A stretch of 64,000 bases of DNA from Turritopsis dohrnii. Taxonomy: Eukaryota; Cnidaria; Hydrozoa; Anthoathecata; Oceaniidae. Below are positions 43,826 to 55,677 of the stretch, piece after piece. A program made the translations under genes and the position numbers. The stretch is taken from positions 62,001-126,000 of the forward strand of contig BQMF02000650.1 in assembly GCA_027922465.2 (NCBI GenBank), read 5' to 3'. The notes beneath the pieces were generated by a model. It saw only the letters and a program-made list of their open reading frames with translations, did no database searches and had not been told where the DNA came from. Every line of letters begins with the position of its first letter. Within the stretch, counting starts at the first letter, position 1.

Positions 43826-46800
43826 AAACTCCACCTAAATGACTTAAAACATTACTTCCATTGTGAGTTTCAAATCTATTGCAACCTTCCTTCATTATTT
43901 ATCACTTTTTCTCTGCTATCCTAACCACACACTAAATAATAACATACAGGGCGTACTGGGCGCTATTTGTAAAAAACTCGGGAATGTTTAAACCTCTTTC
44001 ATTGAGCGGAATTTCAATTAATGACATACGAAATACATGAAGATACAAAAGGATGCAAAAAGACATTAATTCTAATAGATTTACATGAAGTTTTATTTAT
44101 ATAGACGTGACGTATTTTCTCAGAAAATCCACTGATCATATTGTCTCAGTCTGCGGGTGGTTAAATACAAATTAAAAATCGAATTTTCTTTGGCCTGAGT
44201 TACACAAAACTAAGAAGTTTGAATAAAAAAATTTTATTCCGACATCTTCTGTATGAAAATAATCGTCATTTTTAACCTAAATCATACTTTAGAAGTAGCA
44301 CATCTCCAACGCTTCAAGTAAAAGCAACGAGCATTATGCATAATCCTCTATAATTTGACATTATTATAAACCATAGTGTAGATAAGGGTTTCATAGCTGC
44401 TATTAACTTAGTACACAAAATATTGACATAACGGAACGTAACACAAACTCTAATAAAAGATGTCTTCGTTCAAATGTGGTTCAGTTTCGGCTCCAAAAGA
44501 GTTATCGTTAATTACTGCTACATCGACATGTTTCATAACTTTGATAGGAAGTGTTGGGAACGCATTGATTATTTTCATTGTCATACGAGATCCATTGAAA
44601 AAGCTCCACACTCCTTTCAATTATTTTGTCGTGAATTTGGCCATAGCTGATTTGATTGTTGGTATTGCCAATCAACCCCTGGCTGTTTATGTACATATCA
44701 GAGAATATTTCAGTGAAGTTCAAGATGATCCAGCAAAAGCATTTCATATAACCTTCTTTATATCTGTCACAGCCAGCATTTTGGGAATTATGACTTTGTC
44801 AGTGGACAGATACTTTGCTATTACATTTCCACTGAAATATCGAAGGTATATCAGTTGGAAACGATGTTTGTGTATATCCGTGGTGATATGGCTGATCTCT
44901 TTAACTATTCCTTTTGCTTATTTGAAAGTTGGATTGATCAAATATCAGATGGTGTATGCTAACACATGTATCATTATCGCATCACTGGTGATGATTTTTA
45001 CATATTTTCGTATCTATCTCTTTCTTGGCAAAAATACCAAAAGACTCAAAGAGCAAATGAGATGTGGTTCAACGGCTGCCGAAGATTTTTTGTTGAAACG
45101 CTCAATCATGGAGAAGAGAGTGACAAGAACATTTTTAGTTGTTCTTGCTTTGTTTTGTCTCACATATTTCCCAGCAACAGTGTTGATATATATTTTACAA
45201 TATTGTTCGCAATGCAGTTGCACTTTACGTCACTGGTTACGTGACTTTGTGTTTCTGTTGATCTCCGTAAATAGTTGCATGAATCCGTTCGTTTATACCA
45301 TACGACTTAAAACATTTCGTGAAACAATAACTTACTATTATCAGCAGTGTTTTGGACGACGAAGAGCTGGTACCGACAGCACTGTGGAAATGATTTCTCT
45401 AAGTAGCGCAAGCTCTACAAGAAAAAAGGTCTCCGGGTGCATGGATAACTGTGAATGAAACAAAAAGTGAGAGAGCAGAAAACTTATCGATGGGCTTCTG
45501 GTAGGAAGAAAGAGTGTCCAATTCAAATGAAGGCCGTAAATCAAATGAACTTTCTTTACATACTGGCGGTTGCTTCCTGGATTTCTTTTGTTAATTTTAC
45601 AATCCTATATTTTTGTAAGGATGGTTTGGAACTTTTATGGATTTTATTGTCACAATGTATATATTGATTCTTTTTTTTTTTTTTTTGTAACGTAAGGTAA
45701 AAGGAAGCTTAGAAAGCCAGAAGTGTTTGTAAACTCACTTTATGCTTGATGGCCCAATAGTAGTATTTTGTTCAAAGTCGACCTGTCCACGAAAGAAGAG
45801 GAGATAAATGAGGAAAGTACAATTAATTACTGCTATCATGCTGGAACTGAATAGATGCCAAAGTGTCTTTAAAATCGAGTCCTTGTAAAAATTGTAAAAG
45901 AAAAGTGAAGTGGTAAAATTTCAAAATACATTCAAAATAGTTAGCCGTAAAAACCATAAGTGTAAATCCCACCTTGAGAATGTCTAGGTAACGTCAAAAT
46001 TGGCGGAAGAGACAAATGGTTAATGGCCTGTATCATACTTTACTTTTCAGCAGTTTTGTTTTCCTTTACTTCGCCATTTTCGTTCTAAAGAAAGAGGTCA
46101 CAATCCACGCTGAAATGTTGTTTTTCCTTCATTCATTACTTGCTGCCTTTGAGTGAAAAACGTATTCTTTTAAACATTCAACCTTTTTTATAGTATGTGA
46201 CTTGTCGTTTCACCCACTCACTATTGGATTTGTAGAATGTTACAAATCGTATACTACAAATCGTACCGTGTATATTGCCCTTGTGATTTTCTTGACTTCG
46301 TTATTCATCATAAAGACTTTCCAAAAAGACTCTTTTTTCGTTTCTACACTCCTCCACCTACAAAGGTTTCTCCCAAAATCTCAGGATACAATAAATAAGT
46401 GAAATCGTCAAAAGAAATCGAAAAGAATGGTTTACTTGCAACAAACAAGGCTTTTCTTAATCAATCAACTTCAAAAGTTCTGTAATGGCGACGTGGAGCA
46501 TTCCGTTTAATATGGCATGTTTGTACTACTCGAATCACAAAATGGATTACAAATCGCATTCGGGGAGTAGCAAAACAAGTCAATGAAAATTTTATGAATC
46601 ATTTAAGGATATCTTCAAGGAAATTAAACAGCGAAAAGGCTTCTATGAACGTAGCTTGTTCCTCTCTCGCTAGTCAGTAAACCACTAGCCTGACCAAATT
46701 CAAGAATAACCACAGAGGTACTGGATAAAGAAGAAACAAAACAATCTCCGCCTGGACTAACCCTTTATATCATCCCGCTGTCTCAAAATACATAGATATA

Positions 46801-46860
46801 CTCTCAAACATTCAAGTTATACTAACTACATACAACGAACATCGCAAACATCTATCTCTG
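43826..46860 (+). repeat. segmental duplication, copy B (uninterrupted)
   Basis: Contiguous 3-kb counterpart of the blocks in 6460-16820. It includes receptor B, 5' flank from CTAAACTCCACC and 3' flank up to ACTACATACAACGAAC. It serves as the empty-site allele for three transposon insertions in copy A. Confidence 0.85.
44460..45458 (+). CDS. class A GPCR paralogue B (intronless)
   Basis: 332 residues, co-linear with receptor A. TM motifs are GNALIIFIV, LAIAD, DRY, FCLTYFP and NPFVY. The N-terminal Cys6 and third-loop CSQCSC are kept; the TM3 cysteine and TM5 proline are absent as in A. Differences from A cluster in the second intracellular loop (RRYIS for RKYMS), the second extracellular region (FAYLKVGLIKYQM for FIYFKVGFIDYLM) and the third intracellular loop (GKNTKRLKEQM). 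This could change ligand or G-protein choice. The upstream 400 bp and the ATG context match copy A. The C terminus ends differently (KKVSGCMDNCE). Confidence 0.9.
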   Translation: MSSFKCGSVSAPKELSLITATSTCFITLIGSVGNALIIFIVIRDPLKKLHTPFNYFVVNLAIADLIVGIANQPLAVYVHIREYFSEVQDDPAKAFHITFFISVTASILGIMTLSVDRYFAITFPLKYRRYISWKRCLCISVVIWLISLTIPFAYLKVGLIKYQMVYANTCIIIASLVMIFTYFRIYLFLGKNTKRLKEQMRCGSTAAEDFLLKRSIMEKRVTRTFLVVLALFCLTYFPATVLIYILQYCSQCSCTLRHWLRDFVFLLISVNSCMNPFVYTIRLKTFRETITYYYQQCFGRRRAGTDSTVEMISLSSASSTRKKVSGCMDNCE

Positions 46861-46864
46861 TTGT

Positions 46865-47267
46865 TGGTTTTAAAAAGGAAAAGAGTTTTAAAGATTTCTT
46901 TGTTTGTGCTGTTGTCTACCAAATGCTTGCCCTTGACAATGTGCTTCATTAGGGATATTCGTAAAATCGCCGAGCCTGTCACACGAAAAAAATCAATTTC
47001 TGGTGAGAATTTTTTTAAAAACTGTTCAATTAAAATGTTACATCAGAGATTTAAAGCCTTTTCTTGTATCAGAAGAAACATCATTACTTTCCACGGTTAT
47101 TTCAAGCGTTGATGTAAAGTTTCTAGTGACTTTGTAGGGACAAATTCATGAACAACTCCACAACTTTGTATGTAACTCCCTGTGAATCTATAGAAAAATA
47201 GATGCGTGTAAACGAAACATGATTTTTCCGAATCACACTAATGCAGAAGTACTATTTAGTGTTCTTC
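46865..47267. other. spacer, no supported gene
   Basis: A plus frame at 46861-47112 (83 codons) lacks any recognisable domain. Nothing else is seen before the DIRS-type element. Confidence 0.5.
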
Positions 47268-47482
47268 GGTTGAAGCATGACCTGTAGATTTATCGGGCAA
47301 AGCGGAGATACAAGTATTAGCTCGTCGGTTCCGATTTTACTCATAAAATCGGAATTACATTGCGGGAGCTACGCGCCCTTACGTAATTCTCAATTTTACT
47401 TCGTAAAATCTCCACCGGAGCTAATACTGGTATCTCCGCTTTGCCCGATAAATCTAGAGGTCATTGCTTCAACCTCCTCTCT
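47268..47482. repeat. palindromic 3' terminus of DIRS-type element
   Basis: TAGATTTATCGGGCAAAGCG near 47285 is repeated in inverse near 47440-47460, separated by about 100 bp. The inner arm also encodes the last residues of the recombinase (ERRLKQ, then TGA). Confidence 0.85.
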
Positions 47483-48350
47483 TCAAAGCTTTGACTTAGC
47501 AATACTGATTGATAAGTTGAGCTAGAATTATCTATTTCCTTATTATAAAACTTTTGGAAAGTTGATTCACTAGACCAATGACCTTGCTTCAGCACATCTT
47601 TAACTGAAACACCCTTTTTAACGGCTTTAGAGCTGGATGTCTTCCTTATTGAGTGGCCTGAAAAAACATTGACATCAACCCCCAACAGTTCAAGAAATTG
47701 ACAGAGCCAACGTGAAACTGAAGATGTTTTCACTGCCTTATGTGGTTTAATGTGAGCAACCAAAAGTTGGTTATCAGTAACTCCCCATTTTTCCCTTCGA
47801 CCTATGTAGGAATCTAAAGTTTGACATACACAAAGTTTTGGCTCCTCCTGATATTTGTAAAACTTGAGTGGAAGCAAAGTTTTTCCAGGTTGGCTGACTT
47901 TAGAATGTTTTGAAAAATGAAATAAATAAAAGTGTTCGTGTCTCACCAAATAACTTAGATCCAAGCCAGTGATCTCTGATGCTCGTGATGCTGTTGTGAG
48001 AGCCATCAGCATGGCCAATTTAAGTGTCAACATTTTATCAGACAGTAAGGCATCTCCTTCTAAATCTCGTATGTAGTTAAGTGCACACTCAACATCCCAT
48101 ATGAACATACATTTGGGTTGAGGAGGCCTTTCATTAAAGATACCTGTCATTAATGCTGAAACCCTTAGGTGTACCCCTACTGGCATCCCATCCACAGGAT
48201 CATAATACGCTGAGATCGCAGACCTGTGGGCCCCTACGGTGCTATGCTGCAGACCTTTTTCAAACGAATCTGCTAAGAAATCCAGAACAAACTTTATAGG
48301 GCATCTAATGGGACATATTTGTCGTTCAGAACACCAGCCATGCCACTTTC
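47461..48350 (-). CDS. DIRS-type tyrosine recombinase
   Basis: The recombinase domain occupies the last 295 or so residues of a minus frame open from 49230. Motifs are an N-terminal core-binding part (SSLRKWHGWCSERQICP), Arg in TTASRASEITGL, HSIR in FSGHSIRKTSSSKAV, then QGHWSS and the nucleophile Tyr in FQKFYNKEI. These are the R-H-x-x-R-H/W-Y residues of tyrosine recombinases. The stop lies within the inverted terminal repeat. The domain itself is uninterrupted. It would integrate a circular cDNA by site-specific-like recombination. The true start is unclear, because the upstream part of this frame is partly RNase H sequence after frameshifts. Confidence 0.85.
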
Positions 48351-48859
48351 GCAAGGACGATTCGTAATTGTTAAGTGTCCCTTTTCGTCTGGAGAGAGAG
48401 ATAAGACAGGCAGCCTTTTCTGATATTCCCTCCGCCGCCAAGCTTTTCCTGAAATAGTCCATGCCACTAGACGCAAGGCGCTGTTTAATATCAGTGGGTG
48501 TTGTAAGCCCTTGGGATCTTGAAGAAGATCCCTTCTGTGTGGAAGCAGTAGGGGATTCTGCACTGACATTCCCAGCAATGTCGGGAACCAACTTTGAGTT
48601 TGCGAAGCTGGGGTTATTAAGATCATTTCTGCCTTCTCCTCCTCTACTTTCCTGGCAATTCGACCTATCAGGGAGAACGGGGGAAATGCGTAAGCGTACT
48701 GGTGACCCCAGTTCACTTGAAATGCATTCCTTCCCTGACTGTAGGGGTCCAGTTTCCAGGACATGTACTGAGGCAGTTGATGGGAAACTCTCGATGCAAA
48801 CAGATCTATGTCGGGAGTTCCCCTCTGTTGACAAATTTTCTGAAAAATTGCCGGAAGCA

Positions 48860-50692
48860 GTTTCCATTCGCTGTCCTTTCGAGTCCTTCACTGACCTTGA
48901 CTCCTTGTCTGCCTCCTTGTTTAGGGCACTCGGGATATACTCTGCTGTAATTGTGATCTGTCTAAAAGATATCCCCAGATCCGTTTGCTTATTGATAAAA
49001 GACTGTCGTTGTGGGTGCCTCCCATTTTCATCAGATAGGCTATGGCCACCATATTGTCCATCTGCATGTGAATTGATAACCCCTTCTTTTCGGGCATTGT
49101 GAATGTCCTTATCGCTATCTCTGCCGCTCTTAGTTCCAGGACATTTATGTGCAACATCCTTTCCTCTCTGTTCCAGGGTCCCCCCGTTTGTCTTCCCCTG
49201 CATGCTGCACCCATCCCTCTTTCGAGGCATCGGATAATATTATCATCTGCGCTGGTGGCGCAATCAAACACTTCCCATTGTAAAGCTCCAGGTTCAGAAG
49301 CCACCAATTTATCTCTTCCTTGGCCTTGTCTGACATAACAATAGTTGCCTCGAAAGAGTGCTTTGCTGAAAGCTCCTGAATCTGTTGCCTTTGCAAGAAT
49401 CGGTACTGCAGAGGGGCTGGTAATACCCCTATTGCTGTGGACGACAATCTGCTCATCAGTTTGGTCAAATCCCTCACTGTAACCTGAGGACATTCCAGTA
49501 TGTTTCGACACTGAGCTTGTATGGCTATCACTTTGTCTGAGGGTAGACTTACACTCATTGTTTTGGAGTCTATGACTACCCCTAAAAATTCCAAAGATTG
49601 TGTTGGTTCTAGGATTGATTTTGATTTGTTGATCAGGAAACCCAATTGTTGAAACAGAAATATTAGGGTATCCCTTGCTGTTAGCAAGTGTTCCATCAAA
49701 CTGGCCATAAGCAGCATGTCGTCCAAGAAAACTATGATCCTCACATTCAGTTTCCTCAGTAGAGATATTGGAATTTTCATAAGTTTTGTAAATATTCTTG
49801 GGGCTGGACTGAGTCCGAAACAAAGGCAAAGGAACTCGTACAGGCTGCCTTCCTAAATAAATCTTATGTACCTTCTTGATTCTTCTGACAGAGGAATTAC
49901 GAAATAGGCATCCTTTAAATCGATTTTGCACATGAAGTCCCCCGGTCTTAACATTTCTTTTAGTAAAAAGAGGCCTTCCATTTTGAAATGTGCGTATGGT
50001 ATATGCCTGTTCAACTCCTTTAGGTTTATTACTGGGCGATTTCCCCCACCCTTCTTGCTCACCAGAAATATTGAGCTCAGGAATTGACCGGACACTGGCT
50101 GTGCTTTCCTTATTGCACCTTTTTCCAACATAGATTTTATTTCCTGTTTCACAAGTCCCTTTTCTTTGTTTGTCATGCAAATTTGATGTGGCCTTCTCTG
50201 CTGTACTGGTTGGGACTGAAAGCCTATTTGGAAACCTTTCACCATATTCAGTATGTTTGGGTCGCTCGTTTATTTCTCCCAATTCTTTTTGAAATATTTT
50301 AGTCTGCCCACCAAAGGTACATTCGGAATCGATTCCAGGAATAACTGGGACACCAGTGGGTGTATTCTGTGGAACTGATCTGGGGATAACAGTTCCACAT
50401 TGGTCAGAAGAGAACTTTTGCAAAAATTTAGTGTTACCTCTTTGTCCTCTGCTTGATCCTGAGTTGGCCAAGGCTTGTCCTGCTGCCAAGAAGACACCAC
50501 GCCCCCTACCCCTAGCTGACTGAGGTAAGGGGCCCCTCGGAAAGGGCCGTCGACCACCATTGCCACCACGATCAGCCTTGTGCATTGCACCAAACAATTC
50601 CTTGGACTTATTTTTCGCATTAACAGATTTAGAAACCACCTCTTCATATTTTGGACCAAATAAAAACTCGGATTGATTGTCTGTGAATGCAT
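48860..50692 (-). pseudogene. DIRS-type RT/RNase H with stops and frameshifts
   Basis: The RT N-terminal region reads GRLKYFKKNW, stop at 50270-50272, then SDPNILNMVKGFQI. KKGGGNRPVINLKELN and KIDLKDAYFVIPL (first catalytic Asp) follow, then a TAG at 49853-49855 where a Trp is usual. CFGLSPAPRIFTK and VFLDDML (catalytic DD) come next. RNase H starts LSDASKEGW and then shifts frame near 49215 (continuing HINVLELRA and MQMDNMVAIAYL). It shifts again near 48960 (AEYIPSALNKEADKESR) and near 48860 (DLFASRVSHQLPQYM). The copy cannot produce an intact polymerase. Confidence 0.82.
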
Positions 50693-51377
50693 CTGACATA
50701 TCCTTTAAGATGGATTCTGTTCTTTTCTTGTCACTTAGGAAAGAAATCAGGATATTGAATCTTCGTATGTAGGAGCACGAATTGAATGCCTGCCCCAGAA
50801 GAAGGACAGTTTGATCAAATAAGTTTGATATATCTACCATAGCATCCTTCTGATTCTCAGAAGTTCCTGAGGATTCCAGCACTTTCTCTTTTTCCTGCTC
50901 TATGGCAGACCAAATTCGACACAGGGGTCCATACACATTGCTGATCCTTTGTTGGAGAGATGACAATTGCTGATCTTGGTTAATTGTTACTTTTCTTCCC
51001 TGCTCATTTAGCAGTTCTCTCAGGTTTGGGTCAATGCCCTTTACTCCTTCCACATTTTGTGGTACTGGATTTTGTGATAATATCCCTTCTTTGAGGGCTT
51101 GGCTTGGTATAAATGTCTGCATATATTTATTGGCATATGTTGCCAAATCAGGGTCTAATGACCAATCATTGATATCTCCCCCACATAATTCAAATCACCC
51201 CACCTTTGCTGGCGGTTCGTCATGAGACTCTGTCTCTCTCCCTCTTTTCGGGGGATTGTCAATATCTTGAGGATTCAATCCTCCTGTTGGATCGTCATCC
51301 ACACTGTCTGACAGGAGTGAGTGTTGTTGTTCCTCACAATCTTCACCGGTCATTCTACGAGAACGGTGAGAAAACAC
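50250..51377 (-). pseudogene. DIRS-type gag-like ORF, one nonsense codon
   Basis: The frame begins at an ATG at 51375-51377. It has an acidic/serine-rich start (EEQQHSLLSDSVDDDPTGG) and meets one in-frame TGA at 51195-51197. It then continues from 51146 without stops through QQRISNVYGPLCRIWSAIE and SDAFTDNQSEFLFGPKYE to an RGG-rich RNA-binding tail (PRGPLPQSARGRGRGV). The same frame happens to stay open to 48921, but beyond about 50250 it is out of register with RT. The product would be the nucleic-acid-binding structural protein. Confidence 0.72.
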
Positions 51378-51921
51378 GATGAAATATAACCGGTAAGGTT
51401 AAAATCAATTAATATTGAGTGGCATTTGTCATTTCATTTCTATTATCAACTGAAGATTTCGAAGAAAACTGCGGATTAGCATAAGATAAATTTGTTTACT
51501 TACTTAAGCACGTCTTGTCGTTCGAGCGAGAAAAAGCGAAGAGGAGGTTGAAGCAATGACCTCTAGATTTATCGGGCAAAGCGGAGATACCAGTATTAGC
51601 TCCGGTGGAGATTTTACGAAGTCAAATGATTTTTTGAATGAATTTCCGTATAACGTGAACTGTTAATTGAAAAATGGCGAAAAGACTTCATAAGAAATAA
51701 CATAACTTGAAAGTAAAGTACAAAGCTTTATTGAAATTACAGAAAGGGAGATCAAACGAAGAAGTCGCAAAATCTTTTGTTGTTCAACATAATACGGATT
51801 CGACTTGAAAAAAAGTCAAACCCGATTTTTCTCATTTTCTTAATCCAATTTTCTCTCCATAATTCAATTTCCACGCTTTTTAGCGTAGGAAATTGTTTGG
51901 TTTACACATCCTATCTATCTA

Positions 51922-52794
51922 CAGTACACATCCGTTAATTCGAACACCCAAGGGACCGAAAAATTTGTTCGAATTAGCGAATGTTCGAATTATCGGATAA
52001 TTGGGAAAAATAAGAATTCAGATTTTCTTACATCTTTCTTGCACGTCGACAACAGAAAAGAAGAAGTTAGAGGAAAGAATGAAAGAAAAAAACATTCAAA
52101 TTTTCAAAATAATCGAATGTCTTTATCGAGCGTTTCCAGAATCAAATGATTTCAGAATAGAACGTTTCACAACGCTCTGCAAAGCCAGGATTTTGAGATA
52201 AAAGATGAGCTACTGATTTATTGTACTCAAGAAGGAAGACATAGTTTTCGTATAGGTTACCATGCTAATATGGAAATATGGCAGCCAGAAATTGGAAAAG
52301 TTCTAGAGAGTCGCGAGTAAAACCAGAAAATGAACTTGACAAATACGCTGGTTGCAGTCATCAGAACAACGTCGTGGTTGGACATCTGACAAGAGGAAAA
52401 GCAATCTCGTTTTTCTGCAAGCAAGCGATGACAGCAGCTGCAAAGTAGAAGTGACTGAGAAAAAGTTAAATCTTGGCGATAAAAGAGGACTCCAAATACC
52501 TGGTAAACTTTATTTTACTGGGAATGCACAATTTATTGAAAAGTTGAAAGAAATTTTACCATCATTTTCACTTAGTTTTAGATTAATAGTGCGCAAAAGT
52601 TCGAATTAACGAGTGTTATTTAGCCTAGGGACCGAAAAAACTGTTCGAATTAACGAAATGTTCGAATTAACGGAGTTCGAATTAAGCGGCACAAAATATA
52701 AGACTTCATTAGACGAAACTCAAGGGACTGAAGAATTTGTTCGAAATAAAGAATGTTCGAATTTAGCGGCATTCGAATTAACGGATTTGCACTG
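51922..52794. mobile_element. pogo/Tigger-like element, non-autonomous
   Basis: Flanked by TA (51920-51921 and 52795-52796). Ends CAGTACACATCCGTTAATTC and GAATTAACGGATTTGCACTG are inverted. The subterminal motif GTTCGAATTAACG repeats several times at both ends. Interior frames (52001-52201, 52352-52609) contain Lys-rich stretches but no DDE motif that I recognise; they may be DNA-binding-domain remnants. Confidence 0.78.
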
Positions 52795-52796
52795 TA

Positions 52797-53858
52797 TCTG
52801 TCTCTGTAACAGTTTTTTGCCGTTTTCGGAAAGTCCGTTCGGATTTCGAATTGTTTGTTTATTCAGAATAATAGTTAATGATAGACCCAAAACTTTATGC
52901 AAAATGTAATACAAAAACGCCACTTTCAATATAAATTCATAAAAATATTAACTTTTTTATACTTTTGGAATGCTTTTAGAAGTTATTTTAGCCGTTTTAT
53001 GTTGAAAACGTCCCAGTTCAATTATCTTTAAAATTTCCTTAAAAGGTCAGTAAAATATGCACACCGAGCACGTGAAACGTTCTCGAACCGATTTGGTTTA
53101 TGTTTTGAGGAAGTTGTAAATGGAGAAGAAGCTTTGACAAAGAATTTTTAGACTTTATCTACTATTGCAATCGAAATATAATCATGAGGACATTCCTTAT
53201 GGAGGAAATATTGTTGTTTATCTGACTCTGGGAACAATTCTTGAAAAAGAAGGTGAAGGTTTGATAGTAAACGAAACTTTGCTGTGAAAAAAACTTTCAA
53301 TATCACAGCAGGAATGTATGTAGTATCAACATTACTGGTGAATACGTCTTATCAATAAATTCATGAAACATGTTCATATTACACCGAAAGTTGAAGATAT
53401 TGAAAAAAGAAACAAATAAAATTGTCATAACATCACAAATCATACATACTGAAAGTATAAACATGTGCAAGATAATGGTGAACGATATGTCTTATAAAAC
53501 TGTTTTTCTGGCTCCGAAACGTCATAGTGAATTGAAAAGCAATAATAAATTAAAGAAGGGAGTAACTTGGGGAATTTCAGATTGTATCAAATTATTCATC
53601 ACTGTACAACGCTCGGCGGTCAAGTTATCACTGTGTGGAACTGATTAATTTTAAATTCACATTTAAAAGATTTTAAGATGACATTGTTCAAAATAATCCT
53701 GCAAACCACTCAATGGAGGCACAATGATTTAGTTTGGATATATGTCAGGAAAACAAACTTTGGCTGATGATTAGAATCCAACCAATTATATACATACAAT
53801 GAAATCACTAAAGCCTTGTGAAATTTTGGAGTGTAATATGTTCTAGGACACAATAACA
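52797..53858. other. intergenic, no supported gene
   Basis: AT-rich. The plus frame 53370-53648 (92 codons) has no recognised domain or signal peptide. Nothing else is supportable. Confidence 0.5.
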
Positions 53859-54233
53859 TAAGGGGATTTTTTTTTGCGTGGACTAAGTTTTGCGACTTTT
53901 GCGACTTTTGGTCAAATTCGCGAAAATAAATCCACGCAAAATTTCATGATTTTATTTGCTCATTTTTTGGTTCTGCGTACTTTTCGTATATTAACTATTT
54001 CCTTGTACTTATCAAGCACCCATTGGTTTTGCAATGTGACAGGCATGGAAATGATGATTTTTGCTGCTACTTCTAAGCTATATTATAAAGTACACGCATT
54101 GCACTTTCTGCTCATTCACAAATATAAATCCAAACATTTTCCTTGAGAAACTCCGACTCGAAAAAATTAATCCACGCTAAATGCTCTCAAACCTTGGCTT
54201 TCAAAATTAGTCCACGCAAAAAAAATCCCCTTA
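53859..54233. mobile_element. 371-bp MITE with TA target duplication
   Basis: TA at 53859-53860 and 54232-54233 flanks inverted ends AGGGGATTTTTTTTTGCGTG and its complement (CACGCAAAAAAAATCCCCT). TCCACGCAAAA-type motifs repeat inside both arms. No coding capacity. Probably a mariner/Tc1-related MITE by TSD. Confidence 0.8.
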
Positions 54234-54816
54234 AGGTATATCATGTTCTTAAAGAACATTTTCATACAGATCCCAACAAAGTTTTATTGTGTCATTTGTA
54301 TTTTCGGGCACATTGGTGTTATTTATAGACTCCATAGAAGTGGTAATATGCAGACAGTGGTGGATCTAGAGTGTAGTCGCGCATTAACATAATTTGTGAA
54401 TTCAGTTCATATTATCGATGGGATTATTTGAACCTTTTTCCTTTATGTTTGAATTGCTAACACTCTCCTACACAAGTTGAGCTTACTAAAAGAACCTGCA
54501 GGCTTAGTAGAAATAGATTTTCATATTGTATGTTATGTTGATTTAAGTTATGTATGAAGTATAAAGTTATGTTAAATGTCATGGATTTAAAATCTTTGAA
54601 ATGCCCAAGTTTCTCCTGCTCCTATTAATGCAAGTTATGAACAATTTCATGTAATGTTTACTTAAATATTACCAAATTCACATTTCTGGCAAAATTTGGA
54701 AGGTGTGCACAAAGAACAATTGAAAGGTCCTGATATTAAAGTTGGCAGATTGCAGATTTGGTCATAAATAGCTGAGGTCTTCAGTTTTTAAACAATAGTA
54801 ATAATAGTAGTAATAA
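54234..54816. other. spacer before second Helitron array
   Basis: No gene, no recognisable repeat apart from short (TAA) runs next to the Helitron target at 54790-54816. Confidence 0.5.
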
Positions 54817-55677
54817 TCTATATATTAATAGCCGATTCTCTGTCTGTCTATCTGTCTGTTTGTTTGTTTGTAAGTCATGCAAAATGGTAGATTGAGTTGT
54901 GAGCGAAATTATTTCTTTTTTTGTGTGCGACGTGAGTTCGAAACAAATACATTGCAACCCCCAATCGAACGTGACTTTTTCGGCTGATGAACTAATAGGA
55001 ATAACGTTTTGTTTTTATTATTATTGTTAGTTTTATATTCCACGTTGACTTGGCTTTGAAAACAGTACTTCAACTAAATACAAAGAAACTAACTGATTAA
55101 ACATTTTGGACATAAAAGCAGCAGTGGCAGAACGTGGCAGCATGTGCGGTTTACCAGTGTATCCGAAGGTATCCTTGCCTGACTGTCTGAGACGGGTGAA
55201 CTTTTTTTCGAGCAATCAAAATGTTTAAAAACCGATAGGTAAAAAAAGAGTATCATGATACAAAATATTTTTTTTTGCTTTTGTCTTAATAGTTGTCTTA
55301 ATTTCTTTTAATCGATTTCTTTCAATCTATTCTAATCTGATCGAACGTTTTTTTTTTATTCGCTTTATTCATTTAGCACGTGCGTTTTTCTCTCTCCTCC
55401 CGTGTGATCTTTTTAAAAAGAAAAACCATTTCCCCCGTACGTTTGATAGCACCCATGTTAGAGCGCGTAACTTTTTTAAAACAAAAGCTAATAAAAAGTT
55501 GAAGTTTCGTCTCTCTACGTTTTGAGTGTATTGTTACACTGATAAAAGATTGGTTTTACCAGAGGTTGTGACTTCGAATCTGCTTCTGGTTGAACGCAAG
55601 TTGTAGGAGACGTTTATTGATACAGTGATACAGAGCAGGTGGACATGGGCGGCGAGCGACGCCGCCTTGGCGGCCAG
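54817..55677 (+). mobile_element. Helitron unit 2.1 (short type)
   Basis: 861 bp, TCTATATATTAATAGCC to GGCGGCCAG. The terminal CTAG has mutated to CCAG, yet the next unit follows at the exact base. Confidence 0.86.

Larger units (their letters stand above)
47268..51622 (-). mobile_element. DIRS-type tyrosine-recombinase retrotransposon
   Basis: The terminal motif (GATTTATCGGGCAAAGCGGA and neighbours) occurs at the 5' end (51548-51622). At the 3' end it occurs twice, once inverted (47398-47482) and once direct (47268-47350). Between the termini lie gag, RT/RNase H and tyrosine recombinase on the minus strand, the DIRS gene order. No LTR, no integrase and no obvious TSD are present, as expected for recombinase-based insertion. 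Stops and frameshifts in RT/RNase H indicate a defective copy. Confidence 0.88.

Noticed and set aside
48461..49102. 213-codon plus frame opposite the DIRS genes
   Set aside because: Antisense shadow of the RNase H/recombinase coding strand.
53370..53648. 92-codon plus frame
   Set aside because: No recognised domain, splice signal or repeat; insufficient support.
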